From contig JAWQRM010000239.1 of NCBI GenBank assembly GCA_033557675.1, positions 1-25,839 of the forward strand: DNA of 25,839 bases, given 5' to 3'. The notes beneath the pieces were generated by a model. It was given only the letters and a program-made list of their open reading frames with translations, was not told the DNA's origin and searched no databases. This DNA comes from Coptodactyla brooksi. Lineage: Eukaryota > Arthropoda > Insecta > Coleoptera > Scarabaeidae. The position numbers were made by a program, and so were the translations under genes. Each line of letters opens with the position of its first letter. The stretch's first letter is position 1. Of the stretch, positions 1-8,881 are shown piece after piece.

Positions 1-75
1 ATCAAGAACACAAATGATAGCAAAGAATGCCCTATTGCGCAGTCGGCATTCTTTGCTATCATTTGTGTTCTTGAT
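1..75. repeat. Perfect 30-bp palindrome with 15-nt spacer
   Basis: Bases 1-30 are the exact reverse complement of 46-75, separated by 15 nt (31-45). There is not one mismatch in 30 pairs, so the arms are very young, under gene conversion, or produced by a fold-back during DNA synthesis or assembly. The repeat touches the window edge, so its true left limit is unknown. It is not recognised as the end of a known element. Confidence 0.9.
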
Positions 76-1825
76 TGGGTTTGAAAGGGAAGATACTGTC
101 GTTAGTTTACGGATCTGAAGGTTGCCATAATTTTTGACGTTGTTGATTTTGGCTTTCGTTCACACGGTTAATCCGAACATAACCAGACTTTTCGAGACCA
201 TCGTCAAACCGTTTAACATCGTTAGGTGAGTTTTCAGTCTACTTTGGAACTTTCTTGAAGCTGGAATGTGTATTTTTGTTAATAGTGGTCGTTTTATGTT
301 TTTTTTTTTGGTTTTTTCCTATTGCCGTTCTTCCATACAAAAGTCTTTTATGTGAGATTTCCTACCAATATTCTTTGATGCAGTTAGTTTTATCGCTATC
401 TTGTAAAATTCTGGTTCTTTAGTGTATATTGCGGACCAGAACATCTCTGTTGGAGGACGAAGATATGGGTTCCTCTTCGTTACGATGCTACGTCGCCTAG
501 TTAGGTCTGTTCCTGCCACATCTAGGTTGATAAGTGGACGGAGGATATTAGTTTCCATCTCGAATTCAAGACGAGGGGTTTTCCTACCAAGAATTAGCTC
601 CGGGGTTGGCGTTTACTTATTCACAGCGTTGCGGGCGGAAACGACGTTTTCGAACTTTCCGGAACCAGGTTATGTACTGGCACAAATTAATAATTTAATC
701 TTTGGAATGTGATTGATTGATTTATTATAATAGTACTTACCTAGTCTTTTCCATTCAATCTTGTAAAATTGTCAAATTTATTCGGGGGTGTTTTTCACAC
801 ATGTATGTATTTTGTATGTTTGTATGTATGTTTATGTGTATGTATATTTCTTTGGAAATTTTGAATTTTCATAATTGAAGAAGACAGGTAGGTTTTCAGT
901 ACAAAATTCGTGATGTCCAACTGATTTGCTACAGCGAATTAACCAATTGTCGAATAGAGGGCATCAGTTTTCCAAGATTTTCAATTCACCAAAAAACTTA
1001 CCTTTACGATCTATGCTATAGGTAAAATCTGAAGCTCGTTCTAACGGAAAAAAAACACTAATCCGTGAAGCAATCAGACCCTGTATTATTACACAGATTC
1101 AAAAAATAATACTCAAAAATATAAAACACCAAAATATAAAAATATAACCACAGTAAAACATATTCTTTAATATACACAGACTTTTAAAAAAAGTCGACAC
1201 AAAATCAATAGGGAGTTAAGCTCTAAAAACTTGTTATGCGAAACGAGTTCGACCGTACTTCGCTCCAAGGAACTTAACGTTAAAAGATAAACAAAAGAAA
1301 GGTGCACTCGTCTATTCGTTCTTAAGTTTTAATCGCTTGAAAAACTTGTGACGTGTTTGAAATTGCTAACAGTGCAATAAAATACGCACAATAAAATACG
1401 AAATTTAGCTCAATAAACTATAAAATATTTACTCTGTACTACACCTTTTCATATAGCATCCTCAGAAGTAACGTTACAGAAAAATATCCCGAGTAACCTC
1501 GGACGGATGACCGATACAACGAGTCTCAGGTACAGACAACTCCAAAAAGATAAAATAAATTGAGATCAATAGTACTTTCACTCGCAAACCTAAATGATAA
1601 AAGAAACAAATTCCAAAGCTCCCAAAACTCCCTACGAATGTTGATAAAGTAAAATCTTAAAGCCTAAAAAGCACAAAAACGACAGGTACGATCAAAAATA
1701 TACTTTCCATCCTGGAAAGAAACATAAAACAAAAGAGAATCTCGTCTGTAGATGTAAAACGACTTAAGAATTCCTAAGAAAAATTTGGATTAATCCGGCC
1801 ATGAACCTAAGAGGTGAAGATATAC
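76..1825. other. No supported gene; AT-rich DNA with weak open frames
   Basis: No recognisable gene. On the minus strand a stop-free run covers about 612-319; its longest Met-initiated part is 79 codons (558-319). It is rather polar and has no motif I recognise. A second minus-strand open stretch lies around 245-105. They could be remnants of an old element or chance frames. The remainder (about 720-1825) is AT-rich and shows no repeat structure that I could find apart from the TATG tract listed separately. Confidence 0.5.
796..850. repeat. Imperfect TATG-type simple repeat
   Basis: About 55 bp built from irregular TATG and TGTA units with interruptions (ACATGTATGTATTTTGTATG and so on). It is a degenerate microsatellite, probably variable in length. 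Confidence 0.6.
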
Positions 1826-1920
1826 TAAAATATCAAAGTTGGTTGTGGTTATCTTGCAAGATTTTATGCATAAATATAAAATAATAAAAAAGCCTCTTTA
1901 CTTGCATAAATTTATATACT

Positions 1921-1954
1921 GGGACGTTTCGTGAATATAAATTCACATCGTCAG
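1921..1954 (-). ncRNA. Hammerhead ribozyme-like core, PLE family A (left arm of A2)
   Basis: Read on the minus strand: CTGACGA (1954-1948), one T, stem II GTGAAT with loop TTAT and ATTCAC (1946-1931), then GAAAC (1930-1926) directly followed by GTC. The core fits CUGANGA-stem II-GAAA. Stem II is a perfect 6 bp. Stem III would be only the AC/GT pairs with no loop, so activity would need two RNA copies pairing, as in minimal dimeric hammerheads. Stem I is not convincing by eye. Hammerheads are established parts of Penelope-like elements. Confidence 0.65.
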
Positions 1955-2130
1955 CCTACATTCTATTACACAAAAATTAACAACACAACTACAAAGTCAA
2001 ATGAGAACTTACAATACACGTTAAAATATGAATAGTAATAAACTATTCGACATAAAATGTACAACTGCAATGTGAATAATACTGGCTATGTAACGGGTTA
2101 TATTTGAAAGATACGGGCAAAGCGTAAACG

Positions 2131-2169
2131 TCATACGTATGTAAAAAGGAGTTTGTCGGAAAAATTTCT
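2131..2169 (-). pseudogene. C-terminal stub of PLE family A GIY-YIG protein
   Basis: On the minus strand this reads N-F-S-D-K-L-L-F-T-Y-V-stop, aligning with the end of the gene in copy A1 (N-F-P-D-K-H-L-F-A-Y-V-stop). The following bases (ACGTTTACGCTTTGCCCGTA) also match the region after the A1 stop codon. Just upstream of the stub the sequence switches to the terminal arm, which marks the internal deletion junction near 2166-2170. No function remains. Confidence 0.75.
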
Positions 2170-2218
2170 CATTTGACTTTGTAGTTGCGTTGTTAATTTT
2201 TGTGTAATAGATTGTAGG

Positions 2219-2250
2219 CTGATGATGTGAATTTGTATTCACGAAACGTC
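2219..2250 (+). ncRNA. Hammerhead ribozyme-like core, PLE family A (right arm of A2)
   Basis: CTGATGA (2219-2225), T, stem II GTGAAT, loop TTGT, ATTCAC (2227-2242), GAAAC (2243-2247), GTC (2248-2250). This mirrors the minus-strand core at 1921-1954. The conserved core is intact and stem II is a perfect 6 bp. Helix III is minimal. Two G-C pairs of stem I (GG before CTGATGA, CC after GTC) are possible, followed by a mismatch and wobble pairs. Confidence 0.65.
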
Positions 2251-2314
2251 CCAGTATATAAATTTATGCAAGTAAGGAGGCTTTTTTATTATTTTATATT
2301 TATAAAATATCAAA

Positions 2315-2567
2315 CATCATCTCAAAAATTACTGTGAACTTCAATAATCGGGACCAGATTAAATCTGTGCGGAAAAAAGCTTAGATGTATATAGGTCGTG
2401 TGGGGTTGGAATACATTAATAAACAACTTAAAACCTATTTAATAAAACCGAAGTAACGATTGAGGAATCAGTATTGACAAAAATCGTGGAAAAATCAAGC
2501 AGATTTTAGAAGATCGACTTAGATTTTGGCTTATTATCGGCATTAGAAGACCCGAACTTTTGGTCTA
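2315..2567. other. Unassigned AT-rich spacer
   Basis: I see no motif or repeat here. It could be the 5' region of the LINE that follows or plain intergenic DNA between two insertions. Confidence 0.4.
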
Positions 2568-4899
2568 GTGATCTACTGGTTAAAAGATTTCGGTTTTTTT
2601 CGAGGCTCAACAAAAAAAAATAAGCGAGATATAATATTATTGAATATAGACATACAGGGCTATATGCCAAAAATTTACAAAATGACTTTTTATATGTATG
2701 ACACAAATGTAGACATCCTTTGTTTGGCGGAGCATAAACGCTCTACATATTAGGGATATCGAGTGGTTGGATCTTTCTGCAGAACTAAGTATGAACGTGG
2801 AGGTGTGGCAATATTAACGAGAGATACTTTTGCAGCATTTCCCTTGAAATTCGAAGGACACTATCTTATTGAGAAGCATGTGGAGATAACTGCTGCTTAT
2901 ATTTTTAAAGGGGATATTATAGTAATAACAGTATATAGATCGCCAGTGGGTTGTTTTAATACATTTGCAGAAAGAATAACTGAAATGCTAACAGAAGTGA
3001 GTCTAAGACACAATAAAGCCAGAATAATTATGGCGGGTGACTATAATATACATTTTGGCGGTCCAACCGACAGGGAAATGCGTGAACTATGCAACAGTTT
3101 GTCATCATTTGATCTTGCGAAAGTCTTTAGAAGGCCTACAAGAGTCAGCGAAAGATGTATTGATAATGTGTTCACAAACGTAGAGATTAAAGACAGTGAA
3201 ACAATAAATCTCCATTTATCCGACCATCTGGCACAAAGAATTGCGTTTTCTACAATTATATCGCCCACAGATAAAATGATTAAGAAAGTCAGATGCATAA
3301 ATCCTCATAATCGGTTGCGTTTCATGGAGGCTCTAAACGCAAATGAAGCGAAATTGGCAGATCTCCAAAACTCTTCCCATTTTCAGCGGATATTTTTCGG
3401 AATTTTCAACACAATTTTTCCTGAAAAAGAAGAGATAGTTATGAAGGACAGAGTGAGCTTCAAGAGGTCACGTTTACCAGACTTTCTAAAACTAGAAAAC
3501 ATCTAGGAAGCTTTACATACTATACGCTCAAGTGTTAAAATTACAGTCATATCAAATCTATAACGTATTAAAAAAAGAATATATCAAAAAGGTGTAACAA
3601 GACAAGGCGTTCACAACCGAAACATACATTAGCGAGAGTGACAATAGATGTAAAGCGATATGGACTGTCATCAACAATGAATTCAGCAACAAGCCAAGAA
3701 GACCAACCATTGAAGGACCGAGAATAAGGTCCTCCAAATAACACTGATGCTTTCATGCCCCATGCCTCAACCATGCCCGGGTTTCAAGCATTTTCATGAA
3801 TCGGGTAACTGAGAAGGAGATTGTTAACACAATGAGGACTCTTAAATCTAAGGGTACTTCAGACATATATGAACTATTGACAAGCATCCTCAACCGATAT
3901 CAGATATCCTAGCTAATCCACTGGCGGATCTGGTTAATGGAAGCTTCACAGATGCCATTTTTCCTGCGGAGTTAAAAGTGGCCCGGGTTATTCTTGTCCA
4001 TAAAGCAAACGAAACGGACAGTATGAGCAACTACATACCAATCTCAATCCTTACGGCGTTTTCAAAAATATTCGAAACCCCAATAAGAACTAAATTATTA
4101 AATTTCTTTACAGCAAATGACGTTCTATCAACAGTGCAATATGAATACATACATAATAAATCAACAACCACAGCAGTATTGGAAGTAATAGATACGATAA
4201 CTGGAGCCTTTGATGAGAGGTCTGAGGAGTATATTACATGTTGCGACTTGTCTAAAGCTTTTGTCTGCGTGCAGCACCCGATTTTGTTAAACAAGCTCTG
4301 GCATTCTGGAATTCGCGGCCGGACACACGATTTGATGAGGTCATATCTGGAGGGAAGAAACCAGACGGTAGAATGGAATGGGACAGTCTCAAAAACAGAA
4401 GAAATTAACCTTGGTGTTCCATAGGGATCGATTCTGGGCCCTCTGCTGTTCCTCGTATATATAAACGACCTACCACAGGCAGTTCCTGAGAAGACGTGCC
4501 TCTGTGCAGATAACACAACGATCCTGATAACATATAAGCAGAAGACCGCGTTACAAGAAAGATCGAAGCACGATCTCGCAGTGGCTGGGGAGTGGTTTGC
4601 CACCAACGGTTTATATATGAATGGACGTAAGACACAATCTTTGCACGTGACGACTAGACACCAGACAGAAGAAGACGGGCGGATCAGGTTCCTGCGTGCA
4701 AACTGAAATGGAACACCTATATTGGGGAGTTGCAGAAGAAGTTGGCCACAGCAGTGTTCATAATAAGCCGGGAGTATATGGTCAGCTGCAGGGAGTGTAT
4801 AGTACTGCTTATTTCGCTTTCTTTCATGCAAGAGTCGCCTATGAAATTGTTGCTTGGGGCGGCTCCACTGATGTGGGTCTAGTGCAAATACAACAGAAG
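2568..4899 (+). pseudogene. Decayed non-LTR retrotransposon ORF2 (AP endonuclease plus reverse transcriptase)
   Basis: This is the endonuclease/RT polyprotein of a LINE, most like the Jockey/CR1 group; the intact protein nicks target DNA and copies its RNA onto the nick. Endonuclease landmarks in order are ILLNIDIQG and ILCLAEH (2630-2740), GGVAIL (about 2800), VYRSP (about 2930), GDYNIHF (about 3040) and SDH (about 3220). The linker (about 3630-3960) has IWTVINNEF and a helix before the RT. RT landmarks are NYIPISIL, CDLSKAFVCV (motif A, usual Asp changed to Val), GVP-stop-GSILGPLLF (Gln codon now TAG at 4422-4424), CADNTT (4503-4520, second Asp of the YADD box changed to Asn) and YFAFFHARVAYEIVAWG (4806-4860). 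In-frame stops also lie at 2751 and 3504, with frameshifts near 3900 and 4690. It breaks off at the palindrome at 4900, so the 3' end is missing. Confidence 0.9.
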
Positions 4900-4936
4900 C
4901 AGGTAAACATCAGCGATGAAAGCTGATGTTTACCTG
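4900..4936. repeat. Perfect 15-bp palindrome at the LINE 3' break
   Basis: CAGGTAAACATCAGC (4900-4914), loop GATGAAA, then its exact reverse complement (4922-4936). It lies where the LINE homology stops and a different sequence begins, so it may be a template-switch or fold-back scar rather than an independent element. Confidence 0.85.
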
Positions 4937-5200
4937 ATCTACCATCTGTTTCAAGCTCTAGAACAGTCAACATCAGAAAAACTGGATAATTTAGGCAAGA
5001 ACACCGTAAGTACAATTATAACAACTTTCCAATTGAAATTCAATAAACTAATCCAAGAATGTAAAGTACTTTCTGAAGAGATTGCTATATTGAAATAAGT
5101 TTGGAGTAACCAGAGGACCACACTTATAACAAAGACATTACTCATCCATCACCAGATGGTGATTCATATTCCAATGCTGTGAAGCGAGCTCAACTTACAC
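4937..5200 (+). pseudogene. Possible retrotransposon ORF1 (gag-like) fragment
   Basis: An open stretch to the stop at 5096-5098 gives a charged, helix-prone segment (LEQSTSEKLDNLGKN ... FNKLIQECKVLSEEIAILK) that looks like a short coiled coil. After a frame change, about 5100-5195 reads PSPDGDSYSNAVKRAQL. A coiled coil followed by SYxNAVKR resembles the N-terminal part of LINE ORF1 proteins. No zinc knuckle is visible and the match is by eye only. The alternative is a chance open frame in AT-rich DNA. Confidence 0.25.
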
Positions 5201-5280
5201 AATAAAATGTGTGGTGGAAATGTAATATTAGGGTGGGTCATTTCGGCAAAGTTTTTGATGGAATGGCTAGTTTTTCTGAG

Positions 5281-5751
5281 TCACTCACTCGTTGTCAAAG
5301 AGGGAAGGGCTACCAGCTCGGGTGACAAATACCATAAACAAGTTAGATACTTGAGCCCAGTTGTTCGCCACAGCAATTTCTTGTTGTCGTTTTTCTTGTG
5401 TCCCACAATTTCATGGACAAATGTTTTCACCAGCTCCAAATCTACACGGGGTGCAGTGGCCGCCACGCCAGCCAGAAACCAAGACTTGATGTGCGCAACC
5501 GCTGTGTACACGGCCACTTCTATCACGGTGGTCTTCTTTATCTCAGTCATTTCGAACTGGTTACTGACCATAGCCAACAGGAGACAGTGCAGAGCCTTGC
5601 CCATGAACCGAGCACGACTGACGCTTCCTGGTTTGTAGAATGCCACGTCACAACGAGAGGGTGACGACTCGTCACCTTTCTCGGCGGTGAAAAGTGACGA
5701 AATCATCACCGTGATAGCAGTGACCGTGTACACAGTGGTTGCGCACGTCAA
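5281..5751 (-). pseudogene. Fragment of an uncharacterised repeat-associated conserved protein
   Basis: A 156-codon open frame whose core (roughly residues 33-150) is well conserved in composition: FYKPGSVSRARFMGKALHCL, then NQFEMTE, then VYTAVAHIKSWFLAG, APRVDLELVKTF and a final LWYLSPELVAL. From memory this pattern (RARxMxKxxYxL, then WxxAxxAxxAPxxDLxxxK, then HxWYLxxELV) recurs in uncharacterised, often multicopy proteins of arthropod and cnidarian genomes, and I treat it as repeat-associated. Function is unknown. The first 30 residues, before the core, come from a rearranged inverted copy of the same gene, so the annotated Met is not the native start. Similar residues continue past the stop, suggesting a nonsense mutation. 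GC content is clearly higher than in the surroundings. Confidence 0.45.
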
Positions 5752-5881
5752 GTCTTGAATTCAGGCTGGTGTTGTGACCACTGCACCCCGTGTAGATCTA
5801 GACCTGGTGAAAACATTTGCGCATGAAATTGTGCAACACAAAAAAATGACAGCAGGAAATTGCTGTGGCGAACATAACCGA
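5362..5881. repeat. Inverted duplication inside the conserved-protein fragment
   Basis: About 5362-5540 is repeated in reverse complement at about 5708-5881 with perhaps 80-90% identity (for example CCGTGTACACAG and GTGAAAACATTTG in both). The same coding segment is therefore present once on each strand, about 170 bp apart. Confidence 0.8.
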
Positions 5882-5885
5882 ATAT
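5705..5885 (+). pseudogene. Second, inverted copy of the conserved-protein segment
   Basis: The plus-strand translation reads ITVIAVTVYTVVAHVKS-stop-IQAGVVTTAPRVDLDLVKTF, matching residues of the minus-strand copy (VYTAVAHIKSWFLAG ... APRVDLELVKTF). A TGA replaces the conserved Trp codon and the frame degrades after about 5850. Differences between the copies are partly synonymous, so they may have diverged while still under selection elsewhere before arriving here. No function remains. Confidence 0.55.
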
Positions 5886-6112
5886 AAGGACTTCAAAAAA
5901 ATGTAATAATCTACAGGCTGTCCCATTTCAAAGTCTGAAGTTGGAAAGTTTTTAGAATAAACCGAAGACCCTGTATATTCGAAAATTGTTTCAAATTGTG
6001 AACAGTTCGATGTCATGCAACCTTTATTTGAACCATTTTTTCTAAAAAGAGTAATACCCGAGATTACAAAACACCCCTCTTGCCCAATAGAACTGTATTT
6101 TTATTTTTATCC

Positions 6113-6469
6113 CAATAGTTTTTTACTCACAAAATATATTGTTGCAGATTACAACAATATAATTTGTTACAAAAAGTTGTAAAACAATAAAAAAAGATTT
6201 AGGTTAAGTACCTCAACCATAAGGACAATTTTTACGAAATCCTTATTGTGACCAGATTATATAATAATTAGCTTATGTGTAAAGTATTGTTTTATTCAGT
6301 CTAACATGGCAAGCTAAAAACGACACAAAGACGGACAGACGGACGGATGGACCAACCACAAAAACTAGCATAGATAGGCTACAAAAAACCTAATTCGTCA
6401 AGATCCATCAAAATCTCGACATCGATTTTTTTGCGAATGCAATACTTTCTCTTAATAGAAAGTAAAAAG
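6113..6469 (+). repeat. Dispersed repeat, copy 1 (GGAC-tract family)
   Basis: About 357 bp matching 9852-10212 in the same orientation. Both begin ATAGTTTTTTACTCAC, contain TTTAGGTTAAGTACCTCA and ATTATATAATAATTAGCTT, then a GACGGACAGACGGACGG tract, then TAGCATAGATAGGCTACAAA and CGTCAAGATCCATCAAAATC, and end in a short CTCTTAA-centred hairpin plus GTAAAAAG. No coding capacity is seen. It is probably a non-autonomous element or the 3' tail of a larger one. Confidence 0.8.
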
Positions 6470-6593
6470 AGAATTAAAATTTAAATTGATTCTATACGGT
6501 TTTAATGTATGTTATTTTATTAGATTTCGGCGCGACAAATTGACGACGGTTATCAATGAACAGGGACGACTGGCGTAAGAGGTTGAGGAAGGT

Positions 6594-6640
6594 CGATTAG
6601 GGCTCAATTCGGGCTCAATTAGGAAGCTCAATTAGGGCTG
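6594..6640. repeat. Short minisatellite, about 4 imperfect units
   Basis: The unit GGGCTCAATTA (about 11-13 bp) recurs imperfectly: CGATTA, GGGCTCAATTC, GGGCTCAATTA, GGAAGCTCAATTA, GGGCTG. It is a local tandem array. Confidence 0.6.
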
Positions 6641-7781
6641 TAACACCAGTGATAATGATGATGATTTTATTAGCTTCCTTCTTAAAATATGAGAAAATAA
6701 CCTGAAATATGTAAATGACAAGCTAAACGAAATAATTTTGTTTAACAGGGATTCGGATAAGGGCAGTTTGTTATTGAGAAATTACTCAATATTACTATAA
6801 GTACTATAATAAGTACTATAAGTAATACAGAAGTCTAAAAGTTAATCACGCAAAGTTTTTCCACATTATTCATCAGAACGTAAACGAACATTCACGATTT
6901 AAAATTAACACATTGCAAGTAGTCTATCTAAAGAAATTTTTGAATAATTCTTCAAAATTGGTGAAAATTATACACAGAAAACTTATGAATCAACTCATAA
7001 ACAAACTTTTGACGTATATTCAGCGCTTTATGGTGGCTCTCAGATCAAACGGGATATTTCAAATTATATGAAAGAAAAATGCCGATTTGCGCTAGTCGCC
7101 CACGCGCTGCCGTCTTGACGCCGGTACATGAAAGTAGGAATTTCGAACATACATTTCCGGTCCATTTATTATTCGACGTTTGAAATTACGCGAAATATTA
7201 TCTTCTACACAAATTGCGAATAAAGGGAATTATCTATATGCATTTTATGTTCTTATATCGGAATTGCTCTGAACCGAGAGCACATTTTGTGTTGTGTTAG
7301 TGATATTTGAAAATTGGTGTTTACGTGCATAAAATTGGTGAGACTATTGCATTGAGATAAAAATATTTTTGCATGTATTACGTGTATTCTGAACTTATGT
7401 TCTGGTCGTATATACTACGTATGTTCTATGGACAGCTTTTTAATGTTGTTTAATTACATTTTAGCGTATGATATAGCTATTAATATAGTATATTAATAGC
7501 TATATTATATTATAGATTTTATGTTATTTTGTTGGTGTTACTGCTATTTGCCAGGTTATGCAATGTATTGAGGTAAGAAATAATAATCCACCGGTCTGTT
7601 AAAGTAAACAGATTGTAATAAATTGAACATAAAATTTGCTTAGAATATAGAATATAAACTAAAAGGTTGTACAGTGTAGATATATTTGTACGTACATTAA
7701 AACACGTACAGTAGATTACAAGCAGAAGACATAAGTCGGATACCAAATAGAAAATCGAACAAATTAAAAGCATCATCCTGA
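6641..7781. other. No gene seen
   Basis: AT-rich DNA. It contains a short repeated AGTACTATAA motif near 6790-6830 and the palindrome listed at 7471-7505. A somewhat GC-richer patch (about 7080-7150) gives no open frame with a recognisable motif. Confidence 0.5.
7471..7505. repeat. Perfect 15-bp AT-rich palindrome
   Basis: ATATAGCTATTAATA (7471-7485), spacer TAGTA, exact reverse complement at 7491-7505. It sits in AT-rich DNA, where palindromes arise by chance more readily. It may form a cruciform. Confidence 0.8.
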
Positions 7782-7839
7782 TTAATAATAAAATAAAATA
7801 ATAAAATTGCCTCTTCACTTGCGTATTTTATTTTGTATT

Positions 7840-7872
7840 GGGACGTTTCGTGAACGCAGTTCACATCATCAG
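7840..7872 (-). ncRNA. Hammerhead ribozyme-like core, PLE family A (left arm of A1)
   Basis: On the minus strand: CTGATGA (7872-7866), T, stem II GTGAAC, loop TGC, GTTCAC (7864-7850), GAAAC (7849-7845), GTC. The core is intact. Relative to copy A2, stem II changes from GTGAAT/ATTCAC to GTGAAC/GTTCAC, a compensatory T-A to C-G swap. The loop length also differs (3 against 4 nt). Confidence 0.7.
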
Positions 7873-8018
7873 CTCTACAATCTATTAAAAAATTAACAAC
7901 ACAACTACAAAGAGAAATGAAAACTTACATTATACGTTAAAATATGAACAGCAATAAACTTTACAACATAAAATTTACAAATGTAATGTGAAATATACTG
8001 GCGAAGTAACTGGTTATA

Positions 8019-8826
8019 CTGTGCTGGAAAATACATCTTGTCTCGTAGATGTATCGCATTAACGTCCTATTGGTTGATGAGTCGGGTGATCCCGGAGACC
8101 GCACGACAATTAACGAGTCTCGCACTTGTCGCGACAGCTTTGACGAATGTACACTCAACCGTTTTTATAACCGCCGGGAGGGTTTGAATTATCAAGTGGT
8201 ATTTGAGCGACAATTCTTCGGTAGAAGTTGTAAATTTATTTCCAGTTGCTTTCGAAAATCATCTAATTACATCGCGTCGCACAATATTGCGTATTGTCAA
8301 TGTGTTCGAAACGATAGTTTGTGCAACAGGTTGTCGCTAATGCCAATTGAAATTTGAATGAACTCATAAAAAAAACTATTTAAGCTCATGAAACTATTCG
8401 TCCAGAAATATTCTGCAGAGTAAGAAAAAATTTCTACGACTGGTTGGGATATTGTTTGGCGAAATAGGAGGCATCTTAAAATTAAGAGGAATCTTTCATT
8501 TAGTTTTATTTTTAAATATTATTAGATTTATTTTATTTTAAAGTGACCATTTATTTTAGTACGAATGAAGTTTTTGTTTGTCCGTCGAACTTAAACGTTC
8601 GAAAAGAGGTGAATCATTCATTGATAGTAGTTAAAAGAATAAGTGTATCTAAGACGATGTTAACCAGACATGGTATGTATGAGTATACATCCTCCCATGA
8701 CATCAGAAGTCTTACTAGATATTCACGCCATAGAGGGCGCGAGATCGTGAGGTAGAGGGGGGCACGGGCTTGTGGTGGGAGTGTTATGTGAATATGCTAT
8801 GAGACAAGAAAGATTTTCCCACACAA
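8019..8826. mobile_element. 808-bp non-autonomous DNA transposon inserted in PLE A1
   Basis: It interrupts the left arm of A1 exactly where the right arm is continuous (right arm reads through TATATGTGAATATACGGGC in reverse complement). The ends form an imperfect inverted repeat of about 30 bp: left CTGTGCTGGAAAATACATC then TTGTCTCGTAG; right, reverse complemented, TTGTGTGGGAAAATCTTTC then TTGTCTCATAG. TATA lies on both sides (8015-8018 and 8827-8830) as a possible 4-bp target duplication; TA alone is also possible. A 102-codon open frame (8049-8357) has no transposase motif I recognise, so I treat the element as non-autonomous, superfamily unresolved. Confidence 0.75.
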
Positions 8827-8881
8827 TATATGAATATACGGGCAAAGCGCATTTTGCTGGACGTTTAAGATATTAATATCA

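Larger units (their letters stand above)
1838..2302 (-). mobile_element. Internally deleted Penelope-like element, family A copy A2
   Basis: A 465-bp element with long inverted arms: about 1870-2007 is the reverse complement of about 2164-2303 with few differences. It is flanked by an exact 12-bp direct repeat, TAAAATATCAAA, at 1826-1837 and 2303-2314, read as the target-site duplication. Its arms match those of copy A1 (7797-9578). The 1838-1869 tail (starting GTTGGTTG) matches, inverted, the end of A1 at about 9546-9578, so the 3' end of A2 is on the left. Between the arms only the last dozen codons of the GIY-YIG gene remain (minus strand, 2169-2131). Most of the coding region is deleted, so the copy is non-autonomous. 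Each arm carries a hammerhead-like core. Confidence 0.8.

Noticed and set aside
220..245. Strong-looking splice donor (AG then GTGAGTTTTCAG) on the plus strand
   Set aside because: No exon-like open frame with recognisable protein lies upstream, so it is not evidence of a host gene.
422..712. 96-codon plus-strand frame
   Set aside because: It overlaps a minus-strand open stretch with equally good composition; no motif, and neither strand is supported.
4031..4831. A long (266-codon) minus-strand open frame
   Set aside because: It lies antisense to the reverse transcriptase, whose motifs are clear on the plus strand. Its own translation has no domain and looks like a shadow of RT codon usage.
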